DNA of 64,000 nucleotides from the NCBI GenBank assembly GCA_003194525.1, contig NBIV01000048.1, positions 186,001 to 250,000 of the forward strand, given 5' to 3'. Each line of letters opens with the position of its first letter. Position 1 is the stretch's first letter. This stretch comes from Gracilariopsis chorda (lineage: Eukaryota > Rhodophyta > Florideophyceae > Gracilariales > Gracilariaceae). Position numbers and translations under genes: made by a program. Shown piece by piece: positions 55,106 to 64,000 of this stretch. A model generated the notes under the pieces. The model saw only the letters and a program-made list of their open reading frames with translations, searched no databases and was not told the origin of the DNA.

Positions 55106-57152
55106 CAGGTGAACACTGTTATTAGTGTGGGTTCAAAAATAGTGTAGACACCCAAATAGTGTGGTACACACTATATCATGTGGAGCTCTCTGAACTCATG
55201 ACAAGAAATAGTGTAGACTACAAACAAATTGCGCGCCAAATTGAAACGAAACGGTTTACATGAGCTGCTCATCGGCACTAGAGTGTCCTTGCCCACGCAC
55301 CGCCTTTCCAGGACAGCCTAGACCGCTCTCGCGAGCGGATTATGGCTCTAAACGGTTCACCCATTCTTGCCGCTTTTCAACAGATGCAGCAACCGCAAAC
55401 AAGCACAAACACCGCAAACTCAAATACACTTTCCCACACAGCGATAATTGATCCTCCTTCAAACACAACATGTAGTCCATCACATCACATTCGGAAACGA
55501 GCACCCCAACTTGTCCTAACGCGCAGTGTTAAAGCCAGCATCGCAAAATGGGTGATCAACGATGCAGAAACAAACGGTCCAAAGCATATCACAAGCAGAA
55601 CCGTAATGAAATTTCCCTAATACTTTCGTGCTGATTACAAAGCAAATTTGCGGGGGGCGAGCCGGTACTGGAAGAATCAAAGTGACATCATAGTCGGTCA
55701 TAACAAAATTGAAAATAACAACAACATTTCTACTGTCAGGAGCACGAAAAATGGTCTCAAACGTCATTACGCAAAGGCCCAGCAGGTTAGAAGAAGAAGG
55801 TTACTTCCGTGGGCTACTGCGTTGCAACATGACTTGCTTACGGAGTTTGACAGAATGCGGTAAACGGGCGTAAAATTCAACGCTCGGCTTCTCAAGCGTT
55901 TTGCATGTGGGTTGATTGAGGCCAAAAACGGCGGTGCGTATTATAAGGGAATGATTGATACCTGCACCAACAAAACAATTGGAGATCCTATTACTACCAG
56001 ATGGATAAAATCCTTCATGCAACGCTCCAATGTTGTAAGTCGCGCACAATGTGGAAATCTCATGGCATCTCCTGCAAAGCAAAAGCAAATTGAACGTGAA
56101 GTCGCATTCCACTTAAAACAGTTGGCCCGTGATTTTCGATCAAACGCACTACGTGAGAAAGACGTATACAACGCGGACGAGACTCACTTCTGTATAAATA
56201 TGGATAACCATACGACTCTGGCGTTGTTGGGAGAAAAAATATGCGTTATGCCGATGTTGTTTCTGGCGATGACGGAATAACGATGATGGTACTCATCGCC
56301 AAAGAACCACATGCACGTTTGGAAACGCCCATGCTCATATTCAAGAACGTCGACAAAAATATCCAATCCGAGGGTTACCTGACAACTTTCCTGGTGTCGC
56401 ATACCGTACAAGTCCAAAGACGTGGATGGACCAGCGTGTGTTTTTGGAGTGGGTTTGGGAGCGACGTGTCTTGGCTCCTCTTCCAAACGGTCGAGAGCGT
56501 GTGTTACATATTGACAACATTAATTCTCATGATATTACAGATGAGGTTAAAATGGCGTTAGATGCAAGCAATACTGAGGTGAGATTCTTTCCATGCAATG
56601 CAACACACCTAATCCAACCGGCGGACAGTTTTATAATTCAGATGCTTAAGACGTATTCGCGAGACAGATGGGATGACTTCAAAATGTATTCTATCGAGAA
56701 GGGCTTGTGGTTGGATGGGCTAAAATGCTGAGGAAAGTTATCGAACCCCGGAAAGAAACATTTCTTGAAGTTAGCAGTTGAGTCAGTGAGGGCTGTGAGT
56801 AGTCAACGTGATTCGGATGGTGTTTTGTACGCTAGAACGTCCATGATAAAGTGTGGGATGGCTCTTAATCTGAACGGACAGTGGGAGGAGCGTCAGTTGT
56901 TTCCAGAACTCCAAGAAATTGAGCGCAGGTATGGCGCAATTTTTGTAGGGGAGATTGTTGGAAGCACTTGAGCTTTGAATGGAATGTCTACACTATTTAC
57001 GGCGAAAAGAAATAGTGTGGTCCACAGTAATAAAAAGTAACGTAAATTAGTGTAGATACAAAAATAGTGTGGTCCACACTATTACCTGCGAGGTAGCTCG
57101 ATATGGGGTCTTCTTAGTTAGTTTGGACCACACTAATAGCAGTGTCCACCTG
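55106..57152 (+). mobile_element. Pogo-like (Tc1/mariner) element 1, decayed
   Basis: A 2.05-kb DNA transposon. Terminal inverted repeats start CAGGTGAACACTGTTATTAG at the left and, read inward on minus, CAGGTGGACACTGCTATTAG at the right, with two differences in the first 25 bases. TA dinucleotides flank it (55104-55105, 57153-57154). Subterminal motifs of the form AATAGTGTGG-CCACACTATT recur near both ends (55135-55175, 57000-57100). A broken transposase lies inside. Confidence 0.88.
55342..56970 (+). pseudogene. Pogo-like transposase, broken (DDE_1 type)
   Basis: Pieces in order: a Gln/Asn/Thr-rich lead (55342-55617), a stretch rich in basic residues (about 55730-55860) and a CENP-B-like helix-turn-helix region (TTRWIKSFMQRSNVVSRAQ, 55995-56052). 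The catalytic core follows with YNADETHFCIN (about 56167-56200), RVLHIDNINSHDIT (about 56500-56540) and FFPCNATHLIQPADSF (about 56587-56633). Stops in frame at 55618-55620 and 55861-55863 and at least two frame changes after 56200 make it inactive. The spacing and acidic motifs fit the pogo/Tigger branch of Tc1/mariner. Confidence 0.78.
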
Positions 57153-57282
57153 TACCTTCTTCTTTTTGTACTCAGATCAAGCTACATCTATCGCCACTTA
57201 TACTGTTTTTCAGACCTAGTTGTCGGTCGCGAAATTGGTAGAATGTTCCAGCACTGCTGTAACACACGTGTAGAGTGCTCCA

Positions 57283-57630
57283 GCAGTGTTTGGAGCATTC
57301 TAAGCTTCTCTGGCCAAGCATTACTACTGTATTTTGGTGATGCAGGCGCCAGTTGCTAAACTACTATTGGTTAGTGTGCAGCTTCAGAGGCTTCTGGAAG
57401 CCAATGGAGTAACCTAGACGCACACATGAGTAAATAGAAAGTAGTAATGCGTTTCTGTGTTGTTTTGCGTGCCTTTTGACTCTATAAAAGGGTGAATTGA
57501 GTCTCGGACTTCGGTCTGGACTCATCTCAAGAACCATATCTCAAAGTCCTCGTCCCCGCCACTGTCCTAACTATCACTATCAACCATCAACTCTCAACCG
57601 CACTTAGTGAGGCACTTACCGCTTTGTGCA
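57283..57630 (+). other. LTR-like promoter region, possible solo LTR
   Basis: A TATA box (CTATAAAAGG, about 57482-57491) is followed within 10 bases by a hairpin GAGTC-T-CGGAC-TTCG-GTCTG-GACTC (about 57499-57523) with a TTCG tetraloop, then a C/A-rich leader. The plan (TATA, hairpin, C-rich leader) resembles the LTR at 1447-1757. No second copy or matched ends are seen here, so a solo LTR or a host promoter both remain possible. Confidence 0.35.
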
Positions 57631-59395
57631 TACTTGGGGTGCGGCATTACAGCGCTGAGACCGGTTGAAGCGCCCTTGGCGTGAACGGGAGACGGGTAGT
57701 GTGTACCAAAGGCGCTTCTGTCGTCTGTGAGCCCCCACCGGAGTTTTGCTCGGATAACGGTGACGGTCGAAAGACCTGGTGCTTTCCAGACGGAGGTGCT
57801 TGACAGGAAGCTGTCTGCAGGCGACGTGCCGTGCAACCTCTCCTGCAAACGGCCAGATTGGGTATAGAGTGAAAGTATATCCCGCTGTTGTTAGCTCTTC
57901 TTTGGAAGCCCTGTAATGATTGTATGCATCTGCTTCTCGTTGGTGCAGAAGTGGGTAGGCTGCAGAAATCATTTCACATATGGAGTGTCTCACCGGAAGC
58001 CGGGAGTCTGACTTCTAGTGACCCTTGAAATTATTCTTGGGTTGTGCGCCATTTCAGAAAGTATCAAGAAGTTTGTATTTGAATTGAGTCTTGTGCTCTC
58101 CTTTTGTATTCGTTGTTATCTTTGCAGGTTGAGTCCTTTGGGTCCCTGCATTGGTTGTTCGTTTGATCTTTTGTTCGTTTCGTTTCATTTTGTTGGGGCT
58201 TTGAGCTACGAGGAACACCCTCTTTAGGCTAATTTGTCATTTATTTTGGCCCCCTGCGTCACCGTCTCGTGATGGCGCCCACACTAGTGTCTAGTCGCCA
58301 GGATATAATGTTGCGAAATGATTATTTTTTGAAGGTTTTGAACCTTTCATACACGCGTCAGAAACCGTGTTTTTGAATCAAAAGTACGTTTTTGATATCA
58401 AAAAAGGCTGTTTTCTGAAGCTCTGTAGTAAATTCGACATATTTTTCAAGCACATCTTTATTGAACCATCGGGTTGTCTTATGTTTCTGCTCCTTACAGA
58501 GGATAAACAACAGAGGCTTAGAGCTTTTGCTATACAAAACCAGGTTTCATAACTTCTACTGACTACAAAATGCGAAAAATCCGATCAAAATAACTAAAAT
58601 TAAAGGTTAAGTTGATTGTTTTGACATCATATGAGGTCAGCAGTCTTATAGACACTAGCCTACTTCCTCTCTGAGGAACTCTACCGGTGGCTATCTACCC
58701 ATGCGGCAGAGTGCTCGGTGATGAACAGATCTCGAGGTTTGACCAGACTGCCTTTGCAAACAAGCCTCAGTGTCCGACGTGGAAAGCCGCGCAAATGAAC
58801 CAACCAGGATATGGTAGAGTATCCTGTTTTTTCCTCAATGCAGCATTTTGCTGCAGCACAACAGTTTCCAAATTATAAACTCGTCCGCGCTCCAAAGCTT
58901 TCCGCTGTATCGGAAAGAAAGATTTTGTTGAAATCGACGTCTTCTTTTGTTGCAATCGCAATGTTCCTCTTTAGTCCCCTGCAATGACAGCTGTTGAGGT
59001 AGTTGATGGAATGGTTAACTCTACACCTTCCAGGTGGAGTCTTCCTCACAACTTTATGTAAATGCAGCGCCTAAGTAAAAACCCTGTAGGACCAAAGGCG
59101 TTTGAAACTATTGCGGCCTAGATGCAGGGAGCCACACAATTTATATCTCTACTCTACACCTGGCGTATGTACATTACTGAATCTCACGCAATATGTCTTA
59201 TTTCAGCGCAAAAGAATGTACCCGTGCTTCATGGCACAAAGCGTATCACATTACATCAACAGGTTCCAACCCGGCTGTTCAAACGCAGAGTGACCGTGAT
59301 GTACAACCACAGTAGTTGCATCCCCTAATTCAGCTCATGTAGGCGTGGCGTTGGCCCCAGCAAGCCATCATGACCGCCATTGAGACGAGTTCAAC
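57631..59395. other. Intergenic stretch, no gene supported
   Basis: A minus-strand frame of 125 codons (57993-57616) starts with a protein-like run (ICEMISAAYPLLHQREADAY) but has no recognisable domain and then turns Arg-rich. The rest (57994-59395) has only short open frames. Nothing here can be defended as a gene. Confidence 0.35.
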
Positions 59396-60363
59396 TTGTC
59401 CTCTTCACCATCTGCAAAAGACCAGGCAAATCAGGCGAATCAGATGCTTTTTGAGAACTCCTTCGACAAACACGGTTTAAGATCACTTAGAATTGTTGTA
59501 GCACACAATGATGATGTTGTGACAAAACGAAATATTATAGCCATCAAGATGGCACATAGGTCCATATCTGTCATGCGGATTAGAACTCTTATGAAACTAG
59601 CACAAACTGGCGAAAGCTCTCAGATGAGTGTTTTACGACGGCTATCATTTACGACTATTCAAATCATTCGAGATGATGAAACAGGAGAAAATGTGCAGTG
59701 GGTCCAGGGCGATATTCCTATCATAGAACATACAAGGGTTTTGATTGGAATGCCAATACGGAACAGAACATTTCAATGTATGCAGAAGAGTGTGGATCAG
59801 GATTTGCGGCAATCGAATTCTGTTGGTTGTTGCATGTGCTAGATGATGCTCGAATGACTGGGCTAAGACAGCAATTGATGAAGTGCATGAGCCTTGAACA
59901 GTTGGATCAAGAAATATCAGATCCATAGACCGAAGAAATTGCTTCTTTATTCAACGATAGAAGATTTTCGCCCCAAACAAATACCATCCTATCTGGTGGC
60001 GTCACTTTGAGTGACATATCTATGATAAACTCTGCACTGAGGCCGCATATTTGCAATGGTGGGTTTCTGAAGAGAGAATTCGTTGACTTCAAAAGTTTGT
60101 ATGGCACTTTTTTATCGCCCTACGAAGCTTCGGGGCAGGGAGATCCAGATAAGTTCCCTGCCTTTGCCGACAGTAAGTCATGCATAATGTACGCTTTTTG
60201 CTATTTGAATTTAAATCCAGTTCTGCAACCGCTTGCCACACGTTCGCTAAGCACTGATGCACAGAGAGAAGAGGGTGTTGGTTCGGCTGTGGGTCGTACG
60301 GATTTGGAGGAAGTGAGTTCGTTTGGCATTCAAAAAGAAGGAAGGTGGGAAACCGTGAACTGA
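59396..60363 (+). pseudogene. Unrecognised protein gene remains
   Basis: Two overlapping plus-strand frames give a protein-like product. 59396-59842 is open and rich in charged residues (NDDVVTKRNIIAIKMAHR). Another frame then runs from 59698 to 60363 with a single stop at 59926-59928 (FCWLLHVLDDARMTGLRQQL, then SMINSALRPHICNGGFLKRE and FADSKSCIMYAFCYLNLN). I do not recognise the family. One frame change and one stop suggest a decayed gene. It lies just outside pogo-like element 2 and is not part of it by the TIR boundaries. Confidence 0.4.
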
Positions 60364-60631
60364 GATTTGTGGAAGTAAACAGTCTGGTATCTACGCTGCA
60401 GCGACCAAACCACGCAGTTTCTAGTAACTTCGAGGTTGCTGAACGATACAAGATGCGTTTCAAAGCATTTGAAGCGCAAGCTGGTTCTGCTTCATCTACT
60501 TTAGTGTTGCTTATCGCGAGGTGCGGGCTCGCAGTCCTATCTGTGGCAAGTTGTGCGGGAACAAAAGCGGTTCCTCTCTGACTTTCAGACATTCTTCGCC
60601 TTCCTAGCAGAGTGTTTTTATTACCTCCCTA

Positions 60632-62895
60632 CTGTAAAGAGGGGGGGGGGGGGGTACACCAATATTTGGACAAAATCCTAAAAAAGTCCAGTATCTCAAC
60701 AAACAAACCACTCCTAGAGCCGTAACGCATCTCAAAAGAAGTGTGACAGTTCCGTTATTCATCCCACGGAACTACACAGTCGGAGGCCAGAAAACAAAAT
60801 CGTAACGTTCAAAACGCCAGCCACCCCCGAGTGACGAAAAAAGTGGACAAAGATTGGGCAGCCACGGCGCATCGGCCCAGTAAAATGAACTCTATTTGAT
60901 GCATATAAAGCTGCACACGTCATGCAGACAGCTGTTTTCTTGCAGTTTTTCGGCTACTCGCAATCGCGCGCTTGAGTGACATCGGCCGCTGTCGCTCACG
61001 ATAGCGTTCGATGCTTATCCGGGAGAGAATTGCTCTGATTCTATCCCAGTCAGCCTTGTAGTGCGTAGAAGCTTGTAGGTGTAGCTGTAGACGTGCATAA
61101 GCCACTCGCAAACGTGCAAGCTCTTTTCGATGCTCCGCAGTGCACTTCGCATTATCAACGGCGCGTTTGGCTCGCGCCATTTCCAGAACCTTTTCTGAGG
61201 TCATAACACAACCATTACTTGTGTCAACGTAGCGGCAATCCAACATCTGCACATCGGAGCCAAGAACTTTGTCCCTGTATTCTGCGCAGCGCAGCATAAA
61301 TATTCCCTCCATCTCGTCCACAGAAAGTGCACTGTCCCCGGTAGATGTGGCAGGCCGCGGCACACTCAGTAAACGTTCCGGAGCCAAAGGCCACAGTCCA
61401 GCACGGCGAAACCCTGACTTGATACAGTCTCTAGTAAAAGAAGAACAATATGCTTCGCGTAGCAAGGCAGTAAACCAGAACTTATCAATCCCACTGTGGC
61501 GGTGGCTAAGCAAAATGTCAGCACTGATGCGATTCAAGTGGAATTTGAATGATTACAAAACACTACTGTATCTAACGGCTAAATTTTTCCGGAAGTGTGT
61601 GCTGGAAGTTTATACACAATAATACTGCTCTAATGAAAAAGATCAAGTACTTCAAGCAATATGTGCGCCCGATACGCGTCGTAAATTAGCAAGACCTTCT
61701 TTCCATTCGCCGTTAAGTCCTTTGGGTAGTCTAAAAACGGGTACGCCCATCCACGAAGGTAAAGATGTCACCCCACTATTTTTGGCTATTGTAGCCACCA
61801 CCGAACCGCGAGGTAGATTCGTCGCTGTTGTTTTCTGTTGTGCGACTTTATCACACAGAACTGTACGATAAAAATTATGGGTTCCTTCCAAAACGGCAAC
61901 AAGAGGACCAAGGTCTCCAGTGGCACTTACAACAGACATCATAGTCACTCTATGTTTGTAGGTACACTCGTTCATGACCATATCCGGCCACCCGTTACGG
62001 GGGAACAGACTGCACTGCGAAGTCACACCAGATAATTTCTTGTCCGGGTTTACACCGACTTCGTCGAGATTGAACATTCGTGAAGCGTCGATGTCACAGT
62101 CCTTAATAATTTTACTGAGTGTGGCAAAGAGATGTGTTAAATTTTCGCCATTGAATGCTTTGTAGCGCTTGTTTTCCTGCGAAAGGGCCCAAACAAAAGA
62201 CGATCTTTGCGTATGGCGTTTGCCAAATCATTGCAGATTATAATCGGAGACATTGGTAGGGTTGAGAGGCAATTTAGTTAGACGTTTGTGGGAGAGTTCG
62301 CCAAAATGTTCGTATCGCTTCTTGTAAGTGGTGGTTGATTAACGGTGTTCTGCATGCAGCGAACCGCAGAAGAAAGCACAAAATTGTATCCTTTTCGTCA
62401 ATCGTTAAGCCTCAATGCCGCCCAGGTCGAGAGTTTTGAAAGTGCTTTAGGCGGTAGTACAGAGTGGCGCCCGGCAGGCCAAACTCGCGTGGAACTGTGC
62501 GATAGGGACGTCTTTCTCCTATGGCAGCAATAGCACTTTGAATGAGGGTCTCACGGGACTCCTTGGCTGGGTTTGCAATTTTCAGGGGCCTGGAACAAGG
62601 TTGGCGATGAGAATGCCGTTGAGGGTAGTTGCCGAATGGTAAGGATTTGCATACAGTTGCATCTTTCCTCATTTAAATCTCGCAAAATGCGTTCCATAAC
62701 TGTTTTGAGTGATGTTGAATCGAATGGTGAGATTAGTTTTTATTATCATCCGCAGGATTTTGAGAAGTTTCTGACTTTCTACCACTGATCTGCATTCCAG
62801 ATTCTTAAAATAGCGAAAAGATAAATTTTGGATGAAAGTTCAACGTCCAAGTATTATCGTCGCGTCCAAACATTGCTGCACCCCGCTTTACCCAA
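60632..62895 (-). mobile_element. Pogo-like (Tc1/mariner) element 2, decayed
   Basis: The left end (TGTAAAGA, a run of 14 G, then TACACCAATATTTGGAC) mirrors the right end read inward on minus (GGTAAAGCGGGGTGCAGCAATG then TTTGGAC). Allowing for the expanded G run, about 18 of 21 positions of the inner part match. TA dinucleotides lie at 60630-60631 and 62896-62897. Boundaries are less certain than for element 1. Confidence 0.6.
60920..62672 (-). pseudogene. Pogo-like transposase with HTH_psq, broken
   Basis: From the N-terminus on minus: a pipsqueak-type helix-turn-helix (SRETLIQSAIAAIGERRPYR then VPREFGLPGATLYYRLK, about 62560-62450), the first catalytic Asp in MFNLDEVGVNPDKK (62077-62036), and a DDE core piece (62077-61652). 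Last is a C-terminal region with IKSGFRRAGLWPLAPERLL (about 61430-61370), typical of fungal and algal pogo-like transposases. At least three frame changes or gaps separate the pieces, so it is inactive. Its HTH type differs from the CENP-B-like region of element 1. Confidence 0.75.
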
Positions 62896-62897
62896 TA

Positions 62898-63590
62898 TTG
62901 TCCATTACACTGCACTGCAGCGTGCGTGTACTCACTCCAAACGAGAGTGAACGGTGGAGATCGCACGCGAGCACCTCGGCCGGAGCGTGCGTCATTTTTC
63001 AGACGCAAAAGCGCGATCTCGGGACGCATAGCTAGATAGAGAGGTCAACCGTCACTCATCCCGCGAGTGTACGTTGCGCATATGCTTTATCTCGAGAGTG
63101 GAATACATCGTCCAATCACGGCCTTTAGAGGTTAGCCGTTACGTGGCGTACCAATTATAGTGGCCAAGGATGCTCCAGCCCTGATACTCACGGTTGGAGA
63201 CGATACATGTCCTCCCGGACTTAGCGGGGTCTGAGTTTACAACATTTAGACACCATCATGAAGCCTAAGAAATTGTTAGAAAACTCATATACTTGGTCTC
63301 TAAACCACATAGAGAGTAAATATCTTAAAACCTCCTATTCATTCATTTAGCTACACTTTTTGAAAGTCAGATCGTTGTTGTTCTGCGTTTCCTTGAAAAT
63401 TTTGTCACGGCAGTATTTTGAAATATAAATAGTTTTCTACGAATTGCACTCATTTTTAAATTTCCCTGCGTGTCTTAACGCAACGAGCCAATAGCTATAG
63501 AGAAAACACCGAACTGTAATTTCAGTCAGCCACGTCTTTCATGGCTCACTTGCCTCTTTCTGTACTGGCTGTTCGTCGCCGCCAACACCA
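62898..63590. other. Intergenic stretch, no gene seen
   Basis: Only short frames occur here. Nothing resembling a promoter, RNA gene or terminal repeat was found. Confidence 0.4.
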
Positions 63591-63719
63591 TCTAAGCCGC
63601 GTGGCCTCCTCTGCCACTTCCGGGCGCCAACCGTTTGCGCATAACAAAGAAACAGCCAAGCGCTGGCGGCCACTTTTCCACGAATAACTTTATAGCGCGC
63701 CGCACCAACGCACAAACAA

Positions 63720-64000
63720 CCACCACGCGCACAGCGGCGCCAGAGCCACCGTTTGCGACGCCGCGTGCAACAGCAGCCGCACTGCGCGCGGGTGGGCCGT
63801 CTCTGACGACACCAGCCACAGCGCGCACGCCTCCGCCGTCTCCAGCAGCAGCTGCCATAGCGTGCCCGCCTCCGCGACCTCCTGCAGCTGGAGCCGCAGC
63901 GCGCACGCCACCGCCGTCTCTTGCGGTGGCAGCCACAGCACGCGCGCCTCCGCCTCCTCCTGCAGCTGCAGCGGCAGCGCGCCTGCCTCTGGCGTCTATT
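63720..64000 (+). repeat. GC-rich 39-bp tandem repeat, runs off the window
   Basis: From about 63820 at least four 39-bp units follow in register, each beginning near GCGCGCACGCC. One plus frame reads them as 13-residue repeats of the type ARTPPPSPAAAAI. That frame is open from about 63594 to the window end without an ATG. More diverged units reach back to about 63720. It could be the Ala/Pro-rich part of a secreted or wall protein whose exon continues beyond the window, or a minisatellite. The minus-strand frames (63936-63592, 63941-63690) are mirror products of the same composition. Confidence 0.6.

Noticed and set aside
63592-63941. Minus-strand Gly/Ala/Val-rich frames at the window end
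   Set aside because: They are the reverse of the 39-bp GC-rich repeat and reflect composition only.
1-64000. CRISPR arrays, operons and ribosome-binding sites
   Set aside because: The content is eukaryotic (LTR elements, DDE transposons, TATA promoters, signal peptides). The only regular short repeats are the 9, 12, 33 and 39-bp tandem units, which lack spacers.

Overview
This window looks like nuclear DNA of a eukaryotic alga, most likely a florideophyte red alga. The main clue is a fossil alpha-1,4-glucan lyase (GH31), an enzyme best known from Gracilaria-type red algae and some fungi. Single-exon host coding and a TATA-box promoter fit, but species assignment is inference. Nearly all of the window is repeats. 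The only host gene that looks whole is an alpha-type carbonic anhydrase at 52658-53512 (minus).

Layout, left to right. 1-1757: 3' part of a chromodomain-bearing Ty3/gypsy element with its LTR. 2345-4406 plus 9699-9971: a decayed PIF/Harbinger transposon (Myb/SANT-like gene on plus, transposase on minus), split by a young, near-whole Ty3/gypsy element (4407-9698). 10340-13390: non-coding tract with many small hairpins. 13400-17960 and 18240-23200: two old Ty1/copia fossils of different lineages. 23747-32890: Harbinger element 'A'. 33203-33956: a non-autonomous hAT-type element with a perfect 8-bp target duplication. 34371-39020: a young, near-whole Ty1/copia element on minus with a copia-style half-tRNA primer site. 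41246-49054: Harbinger element 'B'. 49159-52177: minisatellite and a decayed cysteine-rich repeat gene. 52658-53512: carbonic anhydrase. 55106-57152 and 60632-62895: two pogo-like (Tc1/mariner) elements. 63720-64000: a GC-rich 39-bp tandem repeat.

The most interesting system is the pair A and B. Both have the same plan between related terminal inverted repeats: a transposase gene at one end and a SAP-like accessory gene at the other, converging on a middle filled with broken pieces of unrelated host genes. A carries the 3' part of NOT1 (CCR4-NOT scaffold) with a glucan-lyase piece inserted in reverse inside it. B carries pieces of cobalamin-dependent methionine synthase (MetH) and DNA polymerase epsilon (POLE), while its own two genes are still open. 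This looks like a Harbinger family that captures host gene fragments between its own two genes and may still be mobile.

Limits: protein identities come from reading translated motifs by eye, without database searches. Long stretches (10.3-13.4, 16.1-16.9, 39-41.2, 53.8-55.1, 57.2-59.4 and 62.9-63.6 kb) hold no gene I can support.
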